Positions 27,769 through 36,700 of a DNA stretch of 64,000 nucleotides are shown here, piece by piece. The position numbers and the translations under genes are program-made. The notes under the pieces are model-generated. The model made no database searches, had not been told where the DNA came from, and saw only the letters and a list, made by a program, of their open reading frames with translations. Within the stretch, counting starts at the first letter, position 1. Each line of letters opens with the position of its first letter. This DNA is from Virgibacillus salexigens. Lineage in GTDB: Bacteria > Bacillota > Bacilli > Bacillales > Amphibacillaceae. The stretch is from contig NZ_BNEO01000001.1 of the NCBI RefSeq assembly GCF_014905415.1, positions 682,001-746,000 of the forward strand. Reading direction: 5' to 3'.

Positions 27769-29410
27769 TTTGGTTTCCCCTTCCCTTCATCTTCAAATAC
27801 AACCTTTCCGTCCATAACGGTTAATTTCACCTTGGTCTCTCTGATTTCTTCTACAGGCACATCAAACAAATTTCGATCGAGTACAATAACGTCGGCCAAT
27901 TTTCCTTTTTCGAGTGTACCCAACTCATTTTCACAGAATCCCCCATAAGCGGAGCCTAATGTATAATTCCGTAACGCCTCAGCCAAGGTGATTTTTTCAT
28001 TGGGATTCCAGCCTCCCGCCGGATTCCCGTCATTATGAACCCGGGTAACCGCACGGTAAATCTCCGTCATCGGTTCAAGCCCAACAACAGGGAAGTCCGT
28101 ACCAAACGCCATTCGTGCCCCTCTATCTTGCAATGTCCGAATGGGCCATGTCAAATGTTCACGTTTTTTTCCTAGTCGAACAAGATAGTCATTATCTTTG
28201 AATTTTTCAGCCGCTGCCATATGTTCCGGCTGCATGGAAGCGATGATACCTAGTTCTGAAAAACGATCAATATCCTCGGGATGAATGACTTCAATATGCT
28301 CTATCGTATGACGAGAATCCCGTACTCCATTGGCTTTCTGCGCTTCTTCAAAGATATCCAATCCCAATCGGACAGCACCGTCACCGCAAGCATGAAAACG
28401 GATACGAAAGCCTTCATTATCGGCATCTAGCGCCCATTCTTTCACACGGTCAATCGGAATAAGCGTATCGCCCTGCGTATCCGGCCGGTCTGAATAAGGA
28501 TCCACAAGATAAGCAGTGTACGTGGTTGGCACTCCGTCCAGAAATTGTTTTAAACCCGAAAACATGAGCTTATCCGATTTGAATTTCTCTCTTAACATCT
28601 TGGGTCGTTCCAAATCACCATTTAACGCCGTCAAAAATTGAATGCGAGTCGTTAATTTATCTTTTTTTCAAACTCATGATAAGAATCAAGATCCCCTAGT
28701 TCAAGATTTGGAAGCGGCAGCATGTCACTCACTGTTGTAATCCCTAACCTCGACGCACGATCCAAAAACTTTTGAATTAATTCAGTTTGTCGTTCCCTTG
28801 GAATGGTACTGAATGCCATGTGTGCCAATCCCATTGCTGTCTCAGATAAAAACCCTGTCGGTCCCCCATTCTCATCTCGTGCAATCTCACCAAATGGCGG
28901 ATCAGGTGTGTTCCTATCAATACCTGCGAACTCAAGGGCTTTACTATTTAACCATGCCCCGTGACATTCGGCATTAAATAGGAAGACAGGACGATCCGGG
29001 ATCAGCTGGTCAAGTGTAGAACGATGCGGCAATTTTTTTTCATCCCAAAACACATGATACCACCTAAAACCAATCACCCACGGATCATTCGGTCGACTGT
29101 CCGCAAAGGTTTTAACCATTTCCGCCGTTTCTTGTTCTGACTTTGCATCTATCAACCAAACACTGTCCTGCGATAAACTTCCAAGGAACAGATGAAGGTG
29201 GAAATCTTGAAAACCAGGCATGATAAGCTGATTCTCATAAACATTGACTTTTGTATTGGGACCAATGTATGATTTAACTTCTTCTTCTGAACCCACCGCA
29301 ATGATGTGCTTATCTTTAATTGCGACGGAGCCGGAAAACGTAGTATCCTCCAAACCTGTAAATAGGGCATGACTGGACAATACCAAATCAGCTTGTTTAA
29401 AAATACTCAT
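27765..29410 (-). pseudogene. Amidohydrolase family 3 (YtcJ-like) gene interrupted by a frameshift at an A7 run
   Basis: Two frames encode successive parts of one protein of about 545 residues. The upstream part (29410 to 28652) holds the metal-binding FQDFHLH motif and ends KKIN. The downstream part (about 28660 to 27765) continues with DKLTTRIQFLTALNGD and holds HACGDGAV, HTIEHIEVI and the metal Asp in FGTDFPV. The join is at 28661-28668, where the mRNA reads GAA AAA AAG; a -1 shift on A_AAA_AAG restores the whole protein. It may be a pseudogene, a sequencing slip or a programmed frameshift. YtcJ-type enzymes hydrolyse N-acyl or cyclic amides. The start at 29410 is uncertain; an in-frame ATG at 29452 is possible. 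Confidence 0.8.
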
Positions 29411-29850
29411 AGCTATGGCCATTCCTTTCACTTCGCTTAAGGCACGAAACACTATGAAATAGTACTTGCGCTGAGCGATTTTTCACAATAGCTTTGGGGC
29501 GGTATTCCGTTTTTCGAAAAAAATATTCAGTTACATTTCTTCTAAATATAGAACTCCACGTTACAGCATAATCATTGTTAGTATCACCGCATTATCCGCC
29601 TTAATGGCAAGATAAAACTATCCGCAAGTTCTTCACCAGAAGTAATACTTCTAATCCTAGAACCTCCAACTTTTCAGAATACTTCTTTTTATTATATTAT
29701 TACTCAACTTTCGCATTAAAAAACAAGATAACCTCCGTATATGACAAGGCCTTAAAGCAATAAGATACTATCTTTGATATTAGGGTTCTTTAACGTTAGT
29801 TAACCGCTGAAAAGGCTATCCTAATAATAGAACAAATCTTTCTAAACACC

Positions 29851-29965
29851 GCAGATTGAATATACTTCGCTTTCCGTAGGCGAGTGTCGAGACTCCTCGG
29901 ACTGCCGTCCTGCGGGTCTCGCCGATCTCTTACTTCCCACTGGAGTCTACATATTTTCAATCTGC
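29851..29965. repeat. Imperfect palindromic intergenic repeat, copy 1
   Basis: The element is bounded by GCAGATTGAATAT and its complement. Inside are blocks typical of a Bacillaceae intergenic repeat: GCTTTCCGTAGGC, ACTCCTCGG, CTGCGGGTCTCG and TTCCCACTGGAGTC. GC content is well above the flanks. A second copy in the opposite orientation is at 30153-30266. Confidence 0.7.
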
Positions 29966-30152
29966 TAATACTAGTAGTTATTGTCATTATCAGCAACGAA
30001 TTCTTTTCAGTGACATAGTTGGATTTCTTACAAAAAGCATATCAAATGTTGTTAAGCCAATGATTTGATGTTTTAAAAAAACTTGTTGATTTCATTATTC
30101 ATTTAGCGAGCAAAGCACATGCGATGTTGAACCACTTCATTAGCTTCCTGGA

Positions 30153-30266
30153 ACGAAAGGTGACTGACTCCTACGGGAAAAGCACGTGTCTGAAAACCCC
30201 GCAATGAGCGGTCTTTGCGAGTGAGGAGGCTAAAGCCGTGCCCGCGGAAAGCATGTCACCTTTCGT
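30153..30266. repeat. Imperfect palindromic intergenic repeat, copy 2 (inverted relative to copy 1)
   Basis: It is bounded by a perfect 12-bp inverted repeat, ACGAAAGGTGAC and GTCACCTTTCGT. Read on the minus strand it has the same block order as copy 1: GCTTTCCGCGGGC, CCTCCTCACT, TGCGGGGTTTTCAGACACG and TTCCCGTAGGAGTC. The 29.45-30.58 kb stretch holds these two copies and the hairpin repeat at 30331, but no gene that I can support. Confidence 0.7.
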
Positions 30267-30330
30267 GGAAGGCAGCGGTGTTAGGAACACCCTCCTATCT
30301 AACGCTTGTCAAATATCATAACAAGTTTCA

Positions 30331-30510
30331 TATAAAGTGAATCTTCAATCAGTGGGGGTTTTCTTTTATCCCCCTCTGATTGTTAGTACCGCAAGGGTAT
30401 GACCTAAAGGCCTCTGAACAAAATCGGACATTTACTGGCAGTCGGATTCCCCACTTATCTTCCTTAATTTCACCTCGTAGGATTGAAGTGGGGGGCTTAC
30501 TGCCAGTTAC
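30331..30510. repeat. Hairpin-rich repeat, possibly an IS200/IS605-derived remnant
   Basis: The left end carries AATCTTCAATCAG followed by a hairpin (CAATCAG, GGGG, loop, CCCC, CTGATTG). A second, larger hairpin at 30434-30509 has perfect outer arms ACTGGCAGT/ACTGCCAGT and inner arms CCCCACTT/AAGTGGGG. The left 45 bases recur almost identically at 39427. Terminal hairpins without inverted repeats are typical of IS200/IS605 elements and of their short derivatives. No transposase frame is present, so the family is a guess. Confidence 0.5.
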
Positions 30511-30579
30511 ATGCGGGATAAACCTTATCATACCAATAGTTGCAGGATTATTTTTAACTGCGAAAGTTAAGTTGTTTAT

Positions 30580-31656
30580 TCATTCTACTTTAATATTTTT
30601 ATATAGTTGATTCATTTTCGCTAATTCATCTGGCTCTAAATATTCAAAGAAAACCGCTTTTTCCGGGATCTCTGGGTAAGAGGCATGATTACTTTTCTCT
30701 TCTTCGCTCATTAAATCTTTAGCTGCAGCATTTGGATTACTGCTCGGAATAGCATCTGTCAGTTTTTTACTCACTTCTGCTTCCAGCATATAGTTAATAA
30801 ATACTTCCGCTGTATATTTATTTTTCGATGTTTTAGGGATTACAAAGTTATCCATCCACAACATCCCACCCTCTTCTGGAAGTACATAATCCAAATTATT
30901 ATTTTCTTCCATAGCAGTACCTGCCTGATCTGAATAGACTTGTGATATCCATACTTCTTCATTAACCAGTTTTCCTGCTGGCGTTGAATCATAAGCGAGT
31001 ATATTTTGTTTAATTTTCAAAAGACTTTTCTTTGCCTCACTTAACGTTTCTTCTGTTGGCTGGTTAATATCATAGTAGTGTTTCTGTAATGCCATCGATA
31101 TCCCCTCACGCGGAGTTTCCTGAATAGTTACGTGATTTTTATACTTCGGATTCCAAAGATCATCCCAACTTGTCGGTGTTTCTACTTTTTCTTTATTGTA
31201 AACAATCCCGATGCTTCCATATAAATATGGAACGGAATATTTATTCCCAGGGTCAAACGAAGGATCCCGAAATTCCTCTTCAATGTTTTCAAGATTCGGA
31301 ATGTTTTCCAAGTTCAACTCCTGCAGCATACCCTCTTGGATCATTTGCTGTACGAAATAATCGGTCGGCACAACAATATCATAGGCAACTGTCCCACTAC
31401 TTAGTTTTGTTATCATTTCCTGATTCGATGAGTATGTGTCATAAACCACCTTCACACCATACTCTTTTTCAAAGTCTTTGAGAATTTCCGGATCAATATT
31501 CTCGCCCCAGTTAAAGAAATATAACTCTTCAGACAATGCTTGCTCCCCTGAACTATTATTTTGTTTTGCCTTCGTAGTATCATCATTAGAATCACTGCAA
31601 GCAGTTAATAAAACAAGGAAAAAGACTAAACCGACTGCTAATCTTAAGTGTTTCAT
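30580..31656 (-). CDS. potD: Spermidine/putrescine-type ABC substrate-binding lipoprotein, second copy
   Basis: This 358-residue lipoprotein has lipobox LTAC (Cys20) and a PotD fold: ELYFFNWGENIDPEIL, then KLSSGTVAYDIVVPTDYFV and a C-terminal TKNKYTAEVFINYM-like region. It is strongly similar to the PotD at 36701-37783. It lies after the GNAT-nitrilase gene, 310 bases away, with a PotD remnant in between, so it may be transcribed by read-through of the Pot operon or on its own. It probably binds polyamines or a related amine and uses the PotABC encoded upstream. Ligand-site residues were not checked in detail. Confidence 0.88.
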   Translation of the reverse strand: MKHLRLAVGLVFFLVLLTACSDSNDDTTKAKQNNSSGEQALSEELYFFNWGENIDPEILKDFEKEYGVKVVYDTYSSNQEMITKLSSGTVAYDIVVPTDYFVQQMIQEGMLQELNLENIPNLENIEEEFRDPSFDPGNKYSVPYLYGSIGIVYNKEKVETPTSWDDLWNPKYKNHVTIQETPREGISMALQKHYYDINQPTEETLSEAKKSLLKIKQNILAYDSTPAGKLVNEEVWISQVYSDQAGTAMEENNNLDYVLPEEGGMLWMDNFVIPKTSKNKYTAEVFINYMLEAEVSKKLTDAIPSSNPNAAAKDLMSEEEKSNHASYPEIPEKAVFFEYLEPDELAKMNQLYKNIKVE

Positions 31657-31724
31657 AAATATACCTCACTCCTCATAATCCTCATAATCGATAATCTGAA
31701 ACAATCTTTTATTTATTCCTTGTT

Positions 31725-31915
31725 ATAACCCAGTTTAGCTTTTTGAAAATAACGGTTAATTAACTGGTTCATCTATGGGTCAAGCAGCTTTCCCCAGCCT
31801 GTTTTTTCATTTTTTCTTTTGCATAATAATGTCGGGATTATTCTTTATGCTGTATCAAGTTAATGAAAACCTCAGTTATATATTTATAGCCTGTACTCTT
31901 CGGAAATGAGCCTGT
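31725..31915 (-). pseudogene. Decayed C-terminal remnant of a third potD gene
   Basis: Translating the minus strand gives FPKSTGYKYITEVFIN, matching IPKTSKNKYTAEVFIN and PKNAEHKYTAEVFMN of the two intact PotD proteins. After a deletion come NNPDIIM (versus KSPGLIMP), a frameshift, GWGKLLDP, a stop, and MNQLINRYFQKAK (versus KNQLMNRYFQKAKVN). The remnant has frameshifts, a stop and internal loss. It shows that the locus once held three potD copies, or that a copy was replaced by duplication. Confidence 0.82.
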
Positions 31916-31966
31916 CCGGAATAAAGATTCAGAAAAGTCCTCGTTATATCTACTTACATCTATTCT

Positions 31967-33496
31967 TTAGTAAATCGTTGTACGTCTATCTTTCAAAGGG
32001 GTGACGGTACCAACCTCACGATTCCGGCGGATGAGTTCCAAATCCAGTTCACCATAAATCGTCATTTCCACATTAAAATCTGATTCAGTAACCACACCGT
32101 TATGTCCAAAACCTAAGTCAGACGGGGAGAAAATACTCGATTGCGTGTATTGTGCATTCATGCGATACACCCTAGATAAATGTCCGGTCATACCAGTGGT
32201 GACGGTATATACTTGATTTTCAATAGCACGTGCCTGAGCACAGCAGCGAATACGCGCATACCCTTGCTGATCTTCAACTGTATAAGGAGTAAATAAAATG
32301 TCCGCTCCATTTTCTACTACTTTTCGTGCTAGTTCTGGAAAGAGAATATCATACCCGATTAGGATCGCAATTTTTCCGCAATCTGTATCAAATACGTCCA
32401 TCGTACTACCTGGCTTAATACCCCACCATTTTCGCTCGTCAGCTGTAATATGCAGCTTATATTGTTTATCAATTTTTCCGTTTCGATGAAATAAGAAAGA
32501 TACATTATAAATAGAATCGGTTTCTTCGATAAAGTGAGAACCTGCAATAATATTTATACTGTAACGTATAGCAAGATCCGAAAAAAGTTTCACATATGCC
32601 TCTGTATATCTGGTCAAGCTTCGAATTTGTTTACTTGGGACCTTCTCTCCCAAGAAAGACAATAGCTGAAGAGTCAATGCTTCTGGAAGCACCGCAAAGT
32701 CTGAGCGCTTTTTAGAAGCAAGGCTAATGAAATACTCACACTGCGAAGCAAATTCTTCAAAATACTGCATGTTCCTTAATCCATATTGTATCATGGAGAT
32801 CCTTACCGGCATGGCATGTTGATAATACTGACGGTCTGCTGGGACATGATCGATGTTTTTCCACTCCAGTATCGTCGCATACTTTAATGAAGCTTCATCC
32901 TCTAACAAATAATTCGCTTTCACCCCTCTGATTTCAAATCCATTCATTAATTGAAAAATTAACACTGGATCGTAAATCTGCTGGTCCCTCACTTGTTCAA
33001 CATATTCTTCAGCAGTCAGTACATCTGCATATTTGTGGTAATTGGGAATCCTTCCACCGAAGATAATACTTTTCAGATTTAATTTTTTGCATAGCTTCCG
33101 TCGTTCCTTATAAAGACGCCTTCCGATTTTCAAGTGTCTGAAGTCAGGATGCACCACCACATCAATCCCATACAAATGATTTCCATTCGGGTTATGATTT
33201 GTAATATACCCTCCTCCAGAAATATCATCTATTGAATGATCATCCCCATAATCTTCGTAATTAACAATAAGGCTCGAGCTCGATCCAATAATTTGGCCGT
33301 TATATAAAACGCATACCTGTCCCTCAGGGAAAATTCGAATATGACTTTCATAGTGCTTTTTTTCAAACGCGATGTCGGGATTATCGAATCCGATTTGAGC
33401 AATCCGTACAATTTCATCAATATCCTGTGATTCTATTTCACGGATAACTATCTTTTTTTCAAAAGTCGAAACATCTATTTTCGTTTCCGTCATCAT
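31967..33496 (-). CDS. GNAT acetyltransferase-nitrilase fusion protein (YhcX-like), catalytic Cys replaced
   Basis: This 509-residue protein has a GNAT domain (about 15-215; acetyl-CoA loop HPDFRHLKIGRRLY) fused to a carbon-nitrogen hydrolase domain (about 228-505). In the hydrolase the catalytic Glu272 (VLPEALTL) and Lys347 (QYKLHIT) are present. The nucleophile position reads ILIGYDILFPE, so Gly381 stands where the family has Cys (usually ICYD). The codon is GGG in the given sequence. The domain may be inactive, regulatory or unusual. The gene lies in the Pot operon after the FAD oxidase. Similar fusions exist in Bacillus (YhcX), function not established. Confidence 0.85.
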   Translation of the reverse strand: MMTETKIDVSTFEKKIVIREIESQDIDEIVRIAQIGFDNPDIAFEKKHYESHIRIFPEGQVCVLYNGQIIGSSSSLIVNYEDYGDDHSIDDISGGGYITNHNPNGNHLYGIDVVVHPDFRHLKIGRRLYKERRKLCKKLNLKSIIFGGRIPNYHKYADVLTAEEYVEQVRDQQIYDPVLIFQLMNGFEIRGVKANYLLEDEASLKYATILEWKNIDHVPADRQYYQHAMPVRISMIQYGLRNMQYFEEFASQCEYFISLASKKRSDFAVLPEALTLQLLSFLGEKVPSKQIRSLTRYTEAYVKLFSDLAIRYSINIIAGSHFIEETDSIYNVSFLFHRNGKIDKQYKLHITADERKWWGIKPGSTMDVFDTDCGKIAILIGYDILFPELARKVVENGADILFTPYTVEDQQGYARIRCCAQARAIENQVYTVTTGMTGHLSRVYRMNAQYTQSSIFSPSDLGFGHNGVVTESDFNVEMTIYGELDLELIRRNREVGTVTPLKDRRTTIY

Positions 33497-33555
33497 CTCA
33501 TGTCCCTTCTTACTATCTGTGAATTTTTAACTTTACATTTATTAGGCCTTAAATT

Positions 33556-34839
33556 CTAACCAAAAAACCGATCTTGAAACTGTTTGTAAAACTTCATTAC
33601 TCCAACTGCTTTGGAATGTTGGTTGTGGAATGGGATAGACCGCAATTTTTTAATACGAAGTGGGTTGTCCGGATCTCCTTCCTCCAAAATATCTTCCGCC
33701 ATTGTCTTCCCTAGTAAAGAGGCCATTGCAGCACCATGCCCCCCATAACCAAATGCAAAATGTGCTCCATCCTTTAATTGGCCAATACAAGGAAGCATGT
33801 TCTGCGTGAATCCTACTTTTCCTCCCCACCGATATTCGATACGTGTTCCCTTTAATTGTGGGAAAACGCTCAACATCCCTTCTAAAAGATTTTCATAAAT
33901 TCGGTTTTGATCGCGTTTACTTGATGCTCTTCCTGAACCGCCAAACGCCAAACGATTGTCCCCGGTCCTTCGGAAATAATAAAGAAGGTTCTTTGTATCC
34001 GAGACCGCACGATTATTTTTAATTAGCGCTTCTACTACATCTTCTGGAAGAGACTCGGTTGCTATCATAATACTTTCCACCGGAACAACGGATTTTTTAA
34101 CTATTTTGTTTAAATCACCAGAATAGGCATTTGTAGCAATCACTAGATTATCCGCAATCACTTTGCCTTTGTCGGTCCGAACAATGAATTTGTTTTTTGA
34201 ATTTCTTTTTACACCTGTAGCTTCTGAGCGTTCGTATATTTTCGCACCCAGTTTTTCAGCTGCCTTTGCCAAACCTAATGTGTAGTTAAGTGGATGAAAA
34301 TGAGCACTTTTATAATCAACACGCCCTCCGGAATAGAAAGAAGTTTCCAGTTCATTCTTTATCTCATTCTTTTCTACAATATCAATCCCATAATAATTCA
34401 GTTTACTAGCCATAAATTCTTGATCTTTTTTCATAGACTCTAAATGTGATGGTTTATATGCTGCCAAAAAGTCTCCATTCCGCTTAAAATCACAAGAAAT
34501 ATCATGTTTATTAATAATATTTTCAATCAGATCGATCGAGTCTAACGAAAGCTGCCACATCTTTTTCGCTGCATGTAATCCTTTTTTCTCCGTCCAATAT
34601 TCCATAGATCCAAGATAACCAGTCAGTACTTCTCCTCCATTCCTGCCGCTTGCTCCGCATCCAACTTTTCCCTGTTCAAGAACAATTGTGCTGCATTGTT
34701 TTTCTTGTAAGTGATAGGCTGTGGAGAGTCCTGTAAAACCGCCGCCAATAATGACCACATCACAACACTCCTCTCCTTCCAATAGCGAACGATTCATACT
34801 GTTATTCGCTGTACCTTCCCACATTGATAATAGATCCAT
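33556..34839 (-). CDS. FAD-dependent amine oxidase of the DAO family (PuuB/OrdL-like)
   Basis: This 427-residue protein has an FAD-binding Rossmann motif (VVIIGGGFTGLSTAYHL, residues about 28-44), followed by GASGRNGGEV and a C-terminal FAD motif (FAFGYGGHGAAMAS). It matches the gamma-glutamylputrescine oxidase and glycine oxidase group. Such enzymes oxidise an amine to an aldehyde with release of ammonia and peroxide. It sits between potB and the GNAT-nitrilase gene, so its substrate is probably an imported polyamine or an N-acylated form. The start follows AGAAGGTGA. Confidence 0.87.
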   Translation of the reverse strand: MDLLSMWEGTANNSMNRSLLEGEECCDVVIIGGGFTGLSTAYHLQEKQCSTIVLEQGKVGCGASGRNGGEVLTGYLGSMEYWTEKKGLHAAKKMWQLSLDSIDLIENIINKHDISCDFKRNGDFLAAYKPSHLESMKKDQEFMASKLNYYGIDIVEKNEIKNELETSFYSGGRVDYKSAHFHPLNYTLGLAKAAEKLGAKIYERSEATGVKRNSKNKFIVRTDKGKVIADNLVIATNAYSGDLNKIVKKSVVPVESIMIATESLPEDVVEALIKNNRAVSDTKNLLYYFRRTGDNRLAFGGSGRASSKRDQNRIYENLLEGMLSVFPQLKGTRIEYRWGGKVGFTQNMLPCIGQLKDGAHFAFGYGGHGAAMASLLGKTMAEDILEEGDPDNPLRIKKLRSIPFHNQHSKAVGVMKFYKQFQDRFFG

Positions 34840-34884
34840 ACTTTCACCTTCTATTTAAAATTATGTTTATTTAACATTCCATTC

Positions 34885-35736
34885 CTATAATAAAGAGCTA
34901 TCATCATCAGATGATGTAAACTTGATTAATACCACAATAGATAATAGAACCAAAATCATTAATAAGAGTGAAATCGCAGAACCTAGCTGCCAGTTCATCT
35001 CTACTAAAAATGCATCACGAATCACATTTCCAATCATCAATAAACGTCCGCCGGTCAATAAATCGGTTACGACAAAAACACTGATAGCCGGTACAAAGGT
35101 AATAATTGTTCCTGTAAGCACACCTGGAAACGTCAGCGGCAACGTCACAGTCAGAAATGTTTTGACGGGATTCGCACCTAAATCTTCAGCCGCTTCTAAA
35201 TATGTTTTATCTAACTGTTCGATAGAAGCATAGATAGGAAGAATCATAAACGGCAGAAAGCCGTACACTAATCCTACAATGATGGCAAATGGTGTATAAA
35301 GCATCGTAATTGGTTCGTCAATAATACCGATCTTAAGAAGTAAATTATTAATAACACCTTGGTTATTCATTAATATAATCCAGGAATAAAGCCGGATCAG
35401 CAAATTTGTCCAAAATGGCACCATTACTAGCAACAACAAAAAGTTTTTCCATTTCCCTGCATGAGCGATAAAATAAGCAAATGGATAAGCAATAATTCCG
35501 CAAATAACTGTTGCAATCACAGACCACCAAAGAGACTGCCAAATCGCCTTTGCATATAAAGAACTAAATGCTAAACGATACGCTTCCATGCTGAATTCAT
35601 AAAGGATGCCACCAAATCCAAGATTCGTGGTAAAACTAATTACAGTAATCATTCCAACTGGAACGACTAAAAAGACAAGAAGCCAAACTAAAGATGGAGA
35701 TAACATCAAATATGCTGTTCTAATGTTACGTATCAT
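34885..35736 (-). CDS. potB: Spermidine/putrescine ABC transporter permease PotB
   Basis: This 283-residue protein has six membrane segments and the permease-ATPase coupling loop EAAEDLGANPVKTFLTVTLPLTFPG. The N-terminus (LMLSPSLVWLLVFLVVPVGMI) is typical of PotB. Its ATG follows the potC stop by one base, with GGAGGG overlapping the potC end. It forms the membrane channel with PotC, powered by PotA and fed by PotD. Confidence 0.92.
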   Translation of the reverse strand: MIRNIRTAYLMLSPSLVWLLVFLVVPVGMITVISFTTNLGFGGILYEFSMEAYRLAFSSLYAKAIWQSLWWSVIATVICGIIAYPFAYFIAHAGKWKNFLLLLVMVPFWTNLLIRLYSWIILMNNQGVINNLLLKIGIIDEPITMLYTPFAIIVGLVYGFLPFMILPIYASIEQLDKTYLEAAEDLGANPVKTFLTVTLPLTFPGVLTGTIITFVPAISVFVVTDLLTGGRLLMIGNVIRDAFLVEMNWQLGSAISLLLMILVLLSIVVLIKFTSSDDDSSLL

Positions 35737-35737
35737 A

Positions 35738-36532
35738 TCAAATCCCTCCCTGCTGTTTATTCATCCTGTTCATTCTCCAGCCAACGATTACAATGACAAG
35801 TACGACCGCTAAAATCAGAATGGTAGATAAAGCATTAATTTCCGGGGATACCCCTCGCCGTACCATCGAATAGACAAGAACAGGTAGCGTATTAGAACCT
35901 GGTCCCGTCGTGAAAAATGCAACAACAAATTCGTCTAGGGAAATAGTAAATGCCAACAAAGCGCCTGCTAGAATTCCAGGATAAATTAACGGAAACGTAA
36001 CTTTCCAAAATGTATGCCACTCATTAGCCCCAAGGTCTTTAGCTGCCTCTTCTAGTGCTTTATCTAAGCCAGCTAACCTCGCTAAGAGCACGAGAATAAC
36101 AAATGAGGTCGCGAACACAACATGACCGGGGATTACAGTAGCTAGACCTAATTTAACGTTCAGAAAACTATATAGTACTAACAGAGCAACCGCTAAGACA
36201 ATATCAGGTATAACAACTGGAATATAGAAAACGAAACCAACCGTTCTCTTTCCCGGAAATCCATATCGATGGAGAGTAAGAGCGGCTAATGTTCCCAGTA
36301 CTGTGGAAATAACAGTCGTCACTATTGCGATAAACAAACTATTAAATGCTGCATCGATAATTTGCGAATTTGAAAATAATCGAATATACCAATCAAACGT
36401 AAATCCTGTCCATACCGTCCCTATCTTAGAGTCATTAAATGAAAAAACCATTAAGACAAGGATAGGTATATAAAAGAAAGCAAAAACGAGTATAGTAAAG
36501 ACAAATAATGTTTTCTTCGTACCTTCTCTCAT
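35738..36532 (-). CDS. potC: Spermidine/putrescine ABC transporter permease PotC
   Basis: This 264-residue permease has six membrane segments and the coupling loop EAAKDLGANEWHTFWKVTFPLIYPG. I chose ATG 36532 because GGCAGGTG precedes it; a TTG at 36553 would add 7 residues without a site. It forms a heterodimer with PotB for polyamine import. The gap of 148 bases from potD contains no gene. Confidence 0.9.
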   Translation of the reverse strand: MREGTKKTLFVFTILVFAFFYIPILVLMVFSFNDSKIGTVWTGFTFDWYIRLFSNSQIIDAAFNSLFIAIVTTVISTVLGTLAALTLHRYGFPGKRTVGFVFYIPVVIPDIVLAVALLVLYSFLNVKLGLATVIPGHVVFATSFVILVLLARLAGLDKALEEAAKDLGANEWHTFWKVTFPLIYPGILAGALLAFTISLDEFVVAFFTTGPGSNTLPVLVYSMVRRGVSPEINALSTILILAVVLVIVIVGWRMNRMNKQQGGI

Positions 36533-36700
36533 ATTTGCACCTGCCTTCAGCAATAAAAAAATAGTAGCAAGCTTTAAACCGAAATTACTTCAGTCCCATA
36601 CACTCACGATGTGCAATACACATAAAAATCAATGGTTTATTGATTATCATGATTTCTCTGAAATATCCGGATGAAAAGCATCGTCGCTTTTTTCATCCTG

